NCBI GenBank assembly: GCA_902803725.1
Contig: CADCRD010000091.1
Coordinates: 1-7,527, forward strand
Origin: an uncultured Eubacteriales bacterium
Lineage (GTDB): Bacteria > Bacillota > Clostridia > Peptostreptococcales > Anaerovoracaceae
Direction: 5' to 3'
DNA length: 7,527 nucleotides
Shown: positions 1-6,644 of the stretch, piece after piece
Layout: the number at the start of each line of letters is the position of its first letter
Numbering within the stretch: the stretch's first letter is position 1
Notes under the pieces: model-generated
What the model saw: only the letters and a program-made list of their open reading frames with translations
Told to the model about the DNA's origin: nothing
Database searches by the model: none
Program-made: the position numbers and the translations under genes

Positions 1-333
1 TCGCATCTCCTTTGCAGAAAGATCATAGACTTCCTGGCCGTTGAACAGTACCTGTCCGCCTGTCTTTTCACCTGCAAGGCGCAGGATAGTGCGGCCGCAG
101 GTGGTCTTTCCGCATCCGGATTCGCCGACGAGACCCATGGTAGTACCGCGTTCCAGGTTAAAGGTCACTCCATCAACAGCCTTAACATAGCCTACAGTAT
201 GGGCTATCAGACCGTCCTTAATTGGAAAATATTTCTTCAGAGCATTTACCATCAGGATATACTTTGGATCATACTCTACCGGAGTAAACTCGTTTCTGAT
301 CTCAATGGAGGATCTTTCTTTTTTTTCAGCCAT
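1..333 (-). CDS. oppF: Oligopeptide ABC transporter ATPase, OppF-like (N-terminal 111 residues, cut by window edge)
   Basis: Second ATP-hydrolysing subunit of the importer, acting on the cytoplasmic face and pairing with OppD. Only residues 1-111 lie in the window; the reading frame is still open at base 1, so the gene continues beyond it. Residues 1-27 form a polar N-terminal extension. After it come the usual OppF opening (LKKYFPI, then VKAVDGVTF at about 50-58) and a Walker A motif GESGCGKT at residues 70-77. The Q-loop, signature and Walker B motifs would lie outside the window. The start is ATG at 333-331, sharing its A with the oppD stop (TGATG). It is preceded by AAGGAGG at 347-341 with seven bases of spacing, inside the end of oppD, which argues for coupled translation. 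OppF rather than another OppD copy is inferred from its position after oppD and the KKYFPI motif. Codons 3-5 contain a run of eight A. Confidence 0.9.
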   Translation of the reverse strand, partial: MAEKKERSSIEIRNEFTPVEYDPKYILMVNALKKYFPIKDGLIAHTVGYVKAVDGVTFNLERGTTMGLVGESGCGKTTCGRTILRLAGEKTGGQVLFNGQEVYDLSAKEMR

Positions 334-1490
334 CACGCATCCTCCTTACCGTCATAGTAAAGATAACAGCTCACCTCATGGGTATCGCTGAGCTTTACGG
401 TTGCAGGATATTCGCCAGAGCAAAGTGCGCACTGCTTTTCACAGCGATCTTTGAAATAGCAGTAATCCGGCATGTTTATAGGATTCGGCACTTTTCCCGG
501 AATTGAATACAGCTTGTCGATCTTCTTTCCGACTACAGGCTTTGATGCCATAAGGCCTATAGTATAGGGATGCGCCGGATGGTGGAATATATCGTCAGCA
601 GTGCCCTTCTCCACTATTCTGCCCGCATACATGACCACCACATAATCTGCCATCTCCGCAATGACTCCGAGGTCATGCGTGATAAACATTATTGAGGAAT
701 TGATCTTATCCTTCAGTTCACGCAGCAGATCAAGGATCTGTGCCTGGATCGTAACGTCCAGGGCGGTGGTAGGCTCGTCCGCGATGATGATGCGAGGGTT
801 GCATGCAAGCGCCATCGCTATAACGACACGCTGCCGCATACCGCCGGAAAGCTCATGTGGATACATTTTGTATACGCCTTCTGAATTGGCGATTCCCACC
901 ATTTCAAGCAGTGCAATCGTGCGGATTTTTATATCCTCTTCCGATTTCCCCTCACCGTCATGAAGGGCTATGACCTCATTGATCTGGTCACCGATGCGGA
1001 ACACCGGATTCAATGCGGTCATAGGTTCCTGGAAGATCATTGACACATAGTTACCACGCAGTTTCCGGAGCACCTCGTTTGGAGCTTTAGTGACATCGTA
1101 TGCCTTGCCGTTGCCCATATTCAAACGGATCTCACCGCTTACCACCTGTCCCTGAGGGCGCTGCAGCAGCTGCATCAGCGAAAGGCTGGTTACGGATTTT
1201 CCGCAGCCGGATTCTCCGACCACACCGACCGTTTTCCCGATGGGCACATCATAGCTAACGCCATCTACTGCCTTAACTGTCCCCGCATCTGTAAAGAAAT
1301 AGGTATGCAGGTCGTCAAACTCCACCGAGTTGTTCCAGTCACGCATCTGGGTGAGATATTCGTTCTCGGGAACATTTTTGCGTTTTCTCGCCTTCTCGTA
1401 GGCGTTGGTGATCTTGCGGTTTTCTTTGGATATGCGTCTTGCTTCCGAAGCGGAAAGGTATCCGTCGTTATTTTTTTTAGCCATACTCAC
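333..1490 (-). CDS. oppD: Oligopeptide ABC transporter ATPase, OppD-like
   Basis: ATP-hydrolysing subunit that drives the OppB/OppC channel from the cytoplasm. All ABC motifs are present: Walker A GESGCGKS at residues 92-99, Q-loop FQEP at 153-156, signature LSGGMRQR at 214-221, Walker B IIIADEP with catalytic E239, D-loop ALD at 243-245, and H-loop H272. The C-terminal oligopeptide-transporter domain (HPYTIGLM, then a PG-VPNP segment) spans about 307-337. It is followed by cysteines C344, C350, C357 and C375, in the spacing typical of the family, plus an extra C354. In related Dpp/Opp complexes such cysteines bind an iron-sulfur cluster; here that is inference. The first roughly 54 residues are a charged extension absent from most OppD proteins. 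The start is probably GTG at 1490, since the AAAGGA site (1502-1497) lies six bases upstream; ATG at 1484 would be 12 bases away. The gene begins 11 bases after oppC. Confidence 0.95.
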   Translation of the reverse strand: MSMAKKNNDGYLSASEARRISKENRKITNAYEKARKRKNVPENEYLTQMRDWNNSVEFDDLHTYFFTDAGTVKAVDGVSYDVPIGKTVGVVGESGCGKSVTSLSLMQLLQRPQGQVVSGEIRLNMGNGKAYDVTKAPNEVLRKLRGNYVSMIFQEPMTALNPVFRIGDQINEVIALHDGEGKSEEDIKIRTIALLEMVGIANSEGVYKMYPHELSGGMRQRVVIAMALACNPRIIIADEPTTALDVTIQAQILDLLRELKDKINSSIMFITHDLGVIAEMADYVVVMYAGRIVEKGTADDIFHHPAHPYTIGLMASKPVVGKKIDKLYSIPGKVPNPINMPDYCYFKDRCEKQCALCSGEYPATVKLSDTHEVSCYLYYDGKEDA

Positions 1491-1496
1491 ACATCT

Positions 1497-1502
1497 TCCT
1501 TT
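1497..1502 (-). promoter_or_regulatory. Ribosome binding site deciding the GTG start of oppD
   Basis: AAAGGA lies at the very end of oppC and overlaps its stop codon by one base. Its spacing of six bases to GTG (1490-1488) is normal, whereas the in-frame ATG at 1484-1482 is 12 bases away. The site therefore favours the GTG start, giving MSMAKK rather than MAKK. The overlap with the oppC stop suggests reinitiation by terminating ribosomes. Confidence 0.6.
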
Positions 1503-3064
1503 CAGCGCTTCATCTTAGGATCGAAAGCATCCCTGAGGCCATCGCCTACCAGATTCCAGGCAAGGACGGTAAGCAGCAGGAGAGTCCCAGCAGGGACCCA
1601 TATGAACCAATAGTTCTGAAGAACAAATGTGTTGTTTACATCATTGATTATATTTCCCCATGAAGCAAAAGGATATTTCACGCCAAGTCCAAGGAAACTA
1701 AGTGAAGCCTCAGTGATTATCGTGCCGCCGATACCCATGGTGACCGAAACGATGATCTGCGGGATCACGTTCGGCACCAGATGCTTGAATATTCTACGTG
1801 ACACACGAACGCCTGTTGCTTCCGTAGCAGTCATAAACTCCTGTTCACGAAGAGATAGGATTTGGCCGCGTATAAGACGGGCCATACTTGGCCAGCCGAG
1901 AAATCCCAAAATGAGCATAAGATAAACCATTCTGAGCCTCGGATCGACATTCATGGCATCCATTGCTGCGCCTAAAATAATAAGCAGCGGCATTGATGGG
2001 ATACAGTAAAATATATCAACGATGCGCATGATGAGGTTATCCACCCACTTGCCGAAATAGCCGGCAAGGCCACCCATGATAACGCCCAAAATCGTGCTGA
2101 TGGCCTCCACGATGAAGCCTATGATAAGGGAGACGCGTCCGCCGTACATAAGCCTTGTAAGCATATCCATGCCATTGCGGTCCGTACCGAGCCAGTGTTC
2201 GCAGCTTGGAGCGGCATATGTATCATAAACTCTGGTTTCTGTTGCCTGGCGAATCACCCAGTTTTTAACATCAGCTTTATAATCGATAGCATATTCATGT
2301 TCAATGCCATCAGTATCAGTAAAGACAAATCTGTCTGCTCCAGCTTCCAGTTCCGCAACCAGCTCTTCCTGAAAAGCACGGGAAAGGAAAGAACCGGGAA
2401 TGATTGTCTGCACAACATAACGGCTGATAAATGCCAACTCTTCCCCGTTTTCTGAACTCACTCCGCCATCTTCGTCTATATTGTAGCCGGCCCCGTCAAC
2501 ATGAAATGTCTGCTGGCCATTTGTATATGCCTTCAGAGCATTCAAAACAAACTCAAATTCCAGATTTTTACCCTCAAGGCTGGGTGTAACTATATCCTTG
2601 TAGGCAATACCTATAGTAGTATCACTTTCAAGTAGTGTTATCCTGTAAAAATCGCGTCCTTCTTCAATGACTCCATATTCAACATTACGGTAAGCAAATG
2701 TATCATTATGCTTTTGAGTCGCAAGCACCACCTGTGCCTGTAATATAGAATCGAATTTTTGATCCGGCGCGGCCATATAACGCAGCTCTGTATTTTTAAC
2801 AGCACCTGCGTATTCTTTGTTCTGTATATCTATACGGTAAAACTGCTGGTTTTCGCCATAGGGCGTTATGATACCGCCCACAAACGAAAAGAGAAACATG
2901 AAGGTAAGAATTGCCAGACCTACGACCGCGATGCGGTTTCGGAAAAATCGCTTCGCTACCATAGTCCCCGGAGAGAGGACTTTTACGCGGCGGTCATCAT
3001 TCAGAGAATACTGTTCTTCTTCGATCGGAGCAGAAATGTTTTTGTTCTCAGTATTGTCACTCAT
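1502..3064 (-). CDS. oppC: Oligopeptide ABC transporter permease, OppC-like, with a large extracytoplasmic insert
   Basis: One of the two channel-forming permeases. The N-terminus is polar and cytoplasmic (1-40), followed by the usual KRFFRNRIAVVGLAIL entry into membrane segment 1 (about 45-67). The transporter core resumes at HWLGTDRNGMD (290-300), LTRLMYGGRVSLIIGF and four or five more membrane segments to about 507. The cytoplasmic EAA-type loop that contacts the ATPase is at about 409-432 (ATEATG, then KHLVPN). The family is usually about 300 residues. The extra length is a soluble, acidic, probably strand-rich region of about 210 residues (about 75-283) between membrane segment 1 and the core, which topology places outside the cell. 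The reading frame is intact throughout, so this is not a frameshift. Start ATG at 3064-3062 follows an AAAGGGG site at 3081-3075, a rather long 10-base spacing. A five-codon frame (ATG at 3074-3072, stop TGA at 3059-3057) overlaps the start. The gene lies 18 bases after oppB. Confidence 0.93.
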   Translation of the reverse strand: MSDNTENKNISAPIEEEQYSLNDDRRVKVLSPGTMVAKRFFRNRIAVVGLAILTFMFLFSFVGGIITPYGENQQFYRIDIQNKEYAGAVKNTELRYMAAPDQKFDSILQAQVVLATQKHNDTFAYRNVEYGVIEEGRDFYRITLLESDTTIGIAYKDIVTPSLEGKNLEFEFVLNALKAYTNGQQTFHVDGAGYNIDEDGGVSSENGEELAFISRYVVQTIIPGSFLSRAFQEELVAELEAGADRFVFTDTDGIEHEYAIDYKADVKNWVIRQATETRVYDTYAAPSCEHWLGTDRNGMDMLTRLMYGGRVSLIIGFIVEAISTILGVIMGGLAGYFGKWVDNLIMRIVDIFYCIPSMPLLIILGAAMDAMNVDPRLRMVYLMLILGFLGWPSMARLIRGQILSLREQEFMTATEATGVRVSRRIFKHLVPNVIPQIIVSVTMGIGGTIITEASLSFLGLGVKYPFASWGNIINDVNNTFVLQNYWFIWVPAGTLLLLTVLAWNLVGDGLRDAFDPKMKR

Positions 3065-3082
3065 TCACTGTCATCCCCTTTC

Positions 3083-4069
3083 CTATGCAATACGGACCCG
3101 TGGGTCTACCACCGCATAAAGGATATCGGCAATCAGGTTCCCGACCAGTGTGAGGATGGCAAGGAATGCCAGGTAGAACATGCTGAAAGGTATATCTCCC
3201 GCCACCATCGCATGGTAGGAAGTGTAGCCGATGCCGGGGATGGAAAACATCGTCTCCGTGAACAGGGCGCCTGAGAACAGGCCGGGCAGGGATCCGCCCA
3301 CAATGGTGACCAGAGGGATCAAGGTGTTACGGAAAGCGTGCTTGTAAATAACCTTGTGCTCATCAAGTCCTTTTGCCCTTGCAGTGCGGATATAGTCAGC
3401 ATTCAATACCTCAAGCATATTGGTCCTGGTATAGCGCATCAGTCCTCCAATAGAGATAACAACGAGCGTCAGTATAGGAAGAACGAGATGATGGCATTTA
3501 TCAAGAAACTGCCCCAAGGAATTGAGCTGTTCATAATTTCTGCCTACAAGTCCGAACAGGTCGAACCACCCAAGTTTTACACTGAACAGTAACTTAAGAA
3601 GAGCAATGAAGAAGAATGTCGGAAGTGAAATAAAAGCAATGGCAAGCACCGAAATAGTATAGTCAGTCTTCGTATACTGCTTAGTAGCAGCAATAATTCC
3701 CAGCGGGATGGCAATGACCAGTTCAAAAAACATGGTTATCAGACCCATCCAGAAGCTGAGCCAGACGGTATCGTTGAATTTTTCGATGACCGGTACCGTA
3801 TAATACCAGCTGTCCCCAAAGTTCCCACGAAAAAAATCACCGAGCCAATGAAAATAACCGGCGATTATTCCTCTGTCCATACCGTACATTTCCGTAAGCT
3901 GCGCCATCCATTCCTCATAGCTTTTTGAGTTCGGCTGAAGAGACTTCTGGCGTGCCATAGCCTCGATATACGATGTCGGAAGACAGCGCATAAGAGCATA
4001 AATGATCAGCATCACAAAGAAGAAGATGATCACCGCAAGAAAGAGTCGCTTGATAATGTATTTTTGCAC
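3083..4069 (-). CDS. oppB: Oligopeptide ABC transporter permease, OppB-like
   Basis: Partner permease of OppC in the membrane channel. At 328 residues it has the usual family length. It begins with a YIIKRLFLAVIIFF membrane segment (about 9-29), then an extracytoplasmic stretch to about 100 containing the family's YGMD and GDFFRGNFGDSW motifs. Further membrane segments lie at about 102-127, 137-163, 195-215, 249-271 and 296-320. The EAA-type cytoplasmic loop is at about 224-254 (DYIRTARAKG, then KHAFRNTLIP), followed by the typical ETMFSIPGIG motif and the VVDPRVR end. The start codon is GTG at 4069-4067, chosen because a strong GGAGGT site sits seven bases upstream and the protein then begins exactly as OppB proteins do. 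Stop is TAG. The gene is separated from oppA by 213 bases with two hairpins, unlike the tight spacing to oppC, so its expression may be set lower than that of oppA. Confidence 0.96.
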   Translation of the reverse strand: MQKYIIKRLFLAVIIFFFVMLIIYALMRCLPTSYIEAMARQKSLQPNSKSYEEWMAQLTEMYGMDRGIIAGYFHWLGDFFRGNFGDSWYYTVPVIEKFNDTVWLSFWMGLITMFFELVIAIPLGIIAATKQYTKTDYTISVLAIAFISLPTFFFIALLKLLFSVKLGWFDLFGLVGRNYEQLNSLGQFLDKCHHLVLPILTLVVISIGGLMRYTRTNMLEVLNADYIRTARAKGLDEHKVIYKHAFRNTLIPLVTIVGGSLPGLFSGALFTETMFSIPGIGYTSYHAMVAGDIPFSMFYLAFLAILTLVGNLIADILYAVVDPRVRIA

Positions 4070-4076
4070 GGGCAGG

Positions 4077-4082
4077 ACCTCC
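4077..4082 (-). promoter_or_regulatory. Ribosome binding site for oppB (GTG start)
   Basis: GGAGGT with seven bases of spacing to GTG at 4069-4067. It decides the start, because there is no ATG at this position and starting further inside would remove the first membrane segment. Confidence 0.75.
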
Positions 4083-4151
4083 GTTCACCAAAGGTTCAGT
4101 ATGGGGTATTTTGAATGCTCTGCGCATAAGATACCTGATAATATCCGTACT

Positions 4152-4203
4152 GCCGCATAACCAAGGGCAGTAACAAAAGCTTTACTGCCCTTGGTTATAC
4201 GGC
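4152..4203 (-). repeat. Long inverted repeat (22-pair RNA hairpin) between oppA and oppB
   Basis: Bases 4157-4173 (ATAACCAAGGGCAGTAA) are the exact reverse complement of 4182-4198, a perfect 17-pair stem. One further position (4156/4199) is a C-A mismatch in plus-strand RNA but a G-U pair in minus-strand RNA. Four more exact pairs (4152-4155 with 4200-4203) extend it to 22 pairs around an eight-base loop. That asymmetry supports a role in the opp transcript. No U-run follows the 3' arm on the minus strand, so it is not a standard intrinsic terminator. It is more likely an mRNA-stabilising 3' end or partial attenuator for oppA. It could also be a copy of a dispersed intergenic repeat. Confidence 0.85.
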
Positions 4204-4209
4204 GGTTGG

Positions 4210-4244
4210 ATATCCCTGCGGTCTTGAGGGGACCGCAGGGATAT
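4210..4244 (-). repeat. Second inverted repeat (14-pair RNA hairpin) just after oppA
   Basis: Bases 4210-4223 (ATATCCCTGCGGTC) are the exact reverse complement of 4231-4244, separated by a seven-base loop. In the opp transcript it begins 38 bases after the oppA stop and ends six bases before the longer hairpin. No U-run follows it, so it lacks the hallmark of an intrinsic terminator. A block to 3'-to-5' decay protecting the oppA message is the most natural reading, by analogy with other binding-protein-dependent operons; this is inference. Confidence 0.8.
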
Positions 4245-4282
4245 TGTTTGCCGATAAGACCGGCTACGTATTAAAAGATAAA

Positions 4283-6583
4283 TCAGTTGAGTTCGATATT
4301 CTCGATCTCGCTGTACCAGTTATAGAAAGTAGTAATATCGGGAGTAACGGTATCCATATCAACACGCTCAGTGCTGAAAATGATGCAGTTCTGACGCTGA
4401 TAGTTCGGAATCTCAACAGCCCAGTCGATTATGATATCGAGGCAAGCCTTGTACATGGCCTTGCGGTAGGTCTGATCAAGAGATGCTCTCGCATCAAGGA
4501 TGTACTGGTTGAGGTCGGCATCGTTGATGTCGTACATATAGTTGGAGCCGCCTGCAGCACGGTTTTCATCACCGGAGAAATATATCTGATACATATCAGG
4601 ATCGATGGTGGCGCCCCAAGCCGCAGTCCAGATGCCGATGTTTTCAGCTTCAATGTCGGTCCAAATCTGGGAAGAATCAGCGTAGTCCTTGATTATAAGA
4701 TTCATTCCGATTTTTTCAAGTGCGGTCTTGGCTTCGCTTAGGATCATGAATGCAGGGTGGTCACCATTGCCGCCTGCAGGGATTCCGGCGGTATATTCAA
4801 GAGAGGCTCCTTTAGGAGCAGCTGTGAGCTTGCCGTCTTCCACAGTGTATCCGGCTTTCTCAAACCAACCAAGAGCTGCCTGAAGAGCTGCATCATATCT
4901 CTCCGCATCAGTCATGCCGGCAGTATAAATATCATTGCCATCAACGTCTGTGGAGAAGGCAACTTTGTACCCATCGTCAGAGGGGCGAGGGGCGGCCCAG
5001 GAAGTGTTGGAGATAGGGTAGTTGATGACGGAGGCGGCATCTCCATAGTAAGAGTCGTTTGCAACTCCACGATATACCGCAAATATGGTACCGAGTCCTT
5101 TGCGCAGTGCCTTGGATGCATCAGACGCAGGCTCCTTGTTAACATTGATAACATTGGCACTCATACCGATATAGCCATAACCGAGGTTGTCAACGAGACT
5201 GGTGGTAATAACGTCTCCATCGATGCTGTCATTCCCGTTGATGGAGCTGATCTGTGCAGCCGCATCTTTGGAGAAGGAAGGATCGGTAATGTCGATCGTT
5301 CCAGTAACAACACCGTTAAGCTTATCGTCATCAGTATAGCATACCAGGAAGTTGAGATACTTAGTTTTAGGTGCGCCCTTGTAATAAAGTTCATTAGCTT
5401 CAAAGTTAACAACACCGTTTTCAAACTTAATGAATTTGTAAGGTCCTGCGCCTACAGGCTGAGTAGTCTTGTCACGAACAATACTCAGATCGCCCTTGTT
5501 GAAACCGAACATGTTATTGTCATAATCATATAGAGATACATCCCCGTAATAGTGCAGAGGAGCAATGGCAACAGCAAACTGATAGATTGCAGTCGCATCA
5601 ACTTCCGTAAGAACAACACGCATGCTGTAATCGCCGGTCTTCTGGATACCGGTGATGCTGGGAGCGGATTCACCGGTCTGTACGCCGACGGTATAGGCAT
5701 CATAGTTCTCCATGAGAGACCACAGGGAGGAACCGGCAGATTCCGTGCTGGAGAGATTATTGAGGTCGCCCTCATAGGCTTCATACATCATATCGAAGAA
5801 GTCAGCGGCAGTGGCATCCGCGGGAAGACCGTCGAATCCCCAGAGCGCAGCACCTTCAGATACGTTGGTCGCGCCGTATGCAACACAGTAATCAGCGATC
5901 TCCTGGGCAAAGGCGGCACCAGCCTGAGCAACATCCTCCCAGAAGGCATTGTACTGCTCTTCGGTATAAAACTCATTCTCTACGTATCCGTCACGGCCAG
6001 CAGCAACAATGAGATTGGCAAGGCTGTCCATACCGCTACGGTATGCTTCCATACCCTCGATGGGTACAGAAAAGAGAGAACTAGAGCCGTCATAGGTCGG
6101 GTCAGCCAGTACATACAAGCTGAAAATAACGTCGTCAATGGTCACAGGCTCTCCGTCCGAGAAGACGAGGTCATCACGCATGACGAAATCATAAAAAACA
6201 GTGCCGTCATCATTTTCAGTTATGGTAACATCAGCAGGTCCATAATAAGTATAGGGAGTACCGTTATACTCAATGGTCTCTCCCTCAATACCTTTCAGAA
6301 TCATTCCGCCTGTACGGTCATTGCCAAGCAGTGAAAGCTGGGTCATCGTCCAGACATCCTGATCATAGGCTGTCTCAGAAAAGAACGGAGAGAATTTGCT
6401 GTTGAAGGCATCATATCCTACAACCAGCGGAGTGTCATTTGCAGCCGGTTCCTGTGCCGGAGCATCATTCGAGGCTGCAGGTGCAGCGGTATCAGACTGG
6501 GCGGGAGCGGGAGCGGTCTCTCCGCAGGCAGCCAGAGCAAATACCATTGCAAGCGCAAGGAGCATTGCTAAGATTTTTTTCAT
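4283..6583 (-). CDS. oppA: Oligopeptide-binding lipoprotein, OppA-like (SBP_bac_5 family), oversized
   Basis: Extracellular solute-binding protein that delivers ligand to OppB/OppC. Residues 1-20 are a lipoprotein signal peptide (Lys2-Lys3, hydrophobic core, lipobox LAAC with C20 as the lipidated residue). An Ala/Pro-rich flexible linker follows to about residue 51. Family landmarks are FSDGEPVTIDDVIFSL (141-156), PVGAGPYKF (376-384), a helix with ALEKIGMNLII (621-631), WTAAWGATIDPDMY (652-665) and EIPNYQRQN (724-732). The usual length is about 520-600 residues; this one has 766. Much of the excess is an acidic, Ala-rich, probably helical stretch at about 181-308, between the first landmark and the ITGIQKTGDYSMRVVLTE strand. 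Start ATG follows AGGAGG (6594-6589) with five bases of spacing. A peptide ligand is the default for the family and operon type, but residues alone do not exclude another ligand. Confidence 0.93.
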   Translation of the reverse strand: MKKILAMLLALAMVFALAACGETAPAPAQSDTAAPAASNDAPAQEPAANDTPLVVGYDAFNSKFSPFFSETAYDQDVWTMTQLSLLGNDRTGGMILKGIEGETIEYNGTPYTYYGPADVTITENDDGTVFYDFVMRDDLVFSDGEPVTIDDVIFSLYVLADPTYDGSSSLFSVPIEGMEAYRSGMDSLANLIVAAGRDGYVENEFYTEEQYNAFWEDVAQAGAAFAQEIADYCVAYGATNVSEGAALWGFDGLPADATAADFFDMMYEAYEGDLNNLSSTESAGSSLWSLMENYDAYTVGVQTGESAPSITGIQKTGDYSMRVVLTEVDATAIYQFAVAIAPLHYYGDVSLYDYDNNMFGFNKGDLSIVRDKTTQPVGAGPYKFIKFENGVVNFEANELYYKGAPKTKYLNFLVCYTDDDKLNGVVTGTIDITDPSFSKDAAAQISSINGNDSIDGDVITTSLVDNLGYGYIGMSANVINVNKEPASDASKALRKGLGTIFAVYRGVANDSYYGDAASVINYPISNTSWAAPRPSDDGYKVAFSTDVDGNDIYTAGMTDAERYDAALQAALGWFEKAGYTVEDGKLTAAPKGASLEYTAGIPAGGNGDHPAFMILSEAKTALEKIGMNLIIKDYADSSQIWTDIEAENIGIWTAAWGATIDPDMYQIYFSGDENRAAGGSNYMYDINDADLNQYILDARASLDQTYRKAMYKACLDIIIDWAVEIPNYQRQNCIIFSTERVDMDTVTPDITTFYNWYSEIENIELN

Positions 6584-6588
6584 CTTTT

Positions 6589-6594
6589 CCTCCT
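6589..6594 (-). promoter_or_regulatory. Strong ribosome binding site for oppA
   Basis: AGGAGG, fully complementary to the anti-Shine-Dalgarno core, five bases before the oppA ATG. Its strength fits a highly made binding lipoprotein. Confidence 0.8.
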
Positions 6595-6615
6595 GAAATT
6601 TAAAATATATTGAAG

Positions 6616-6629
6616 CCGATTATCATCGG
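6616..6629 (-). repeat. Short inverted repeat in the oppA leader
   Basis: CCGAT and ATCGG flank a four-base loop, giving a five-pair stem, about 22 bases upstream of the oppA ribosome binding site. It is short enough to be chance. If real, it would be a small leader hairpin near the translation start. Confidence 0.35.
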
Positions 6630-6644
6630 ATCCAAACTAAAGCA

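Noticed and set aside
2216..2842. Frameshift or gene fusion explaining the long oppC
   Set aside because: The frame is continuous from the N-terminal membrane segment to the conserved C-terminus, and both flanking parts belong to one OppC. An in-frame domain insertion fits better.
2759..3274. 171-codon open frame on the plus strand, opposite the oppB-oppC junction
   Set aside because: It spans the junction of two well-supported permease genes on the other strand and has no domain or start signal.
3915..4127. 70-codon minus-strand frame overlapping the oppB start
   Set aside because: It overlaps the conserved N-terminus of OppB in another frame. The strong GGAGGT site is placed for the oppB GTG, not for this frame.
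4152..4244. Intrinsic terminators after oppA
   Set aside because: The stems are strong, but neither is followed by a U-run on the minus strand, and no plus-strand gene ends here, so I list them as hairpins rather than terminators.
4757..5533. 258-codon open frame on the plus strand, opposite oppA
   Set aside because: Same reasoning: it mirrors conserved oppA sequence, and its composition is that of a reverse-frame shadow.
5552..6334. 260-codon open frame on the plus strand, opposite oppA
   Set aside because: It is antisense to a gene with clear lipoprotein and SBP_bac_5 landmarks, has no recognisable domain, and I noted no convincing ribosome binding site. Long shadow frames are common opposite GC-balanced genes.
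6589..6610. Possible CodY-like box near the oppA ribosome binding site
   Set aside because: Only an AATTTC half-match is present. The second half is a purine-rich Shine-Dalgarno sequence, not the expected mirror.
6602..6638. Second promoter closer to oppA (TTGGAT followed by TATATT)
   Set aside because: The spacing of about 20 bases is too long and both boxes are weaker than the TTGACA/TAAAAT pair upstream.
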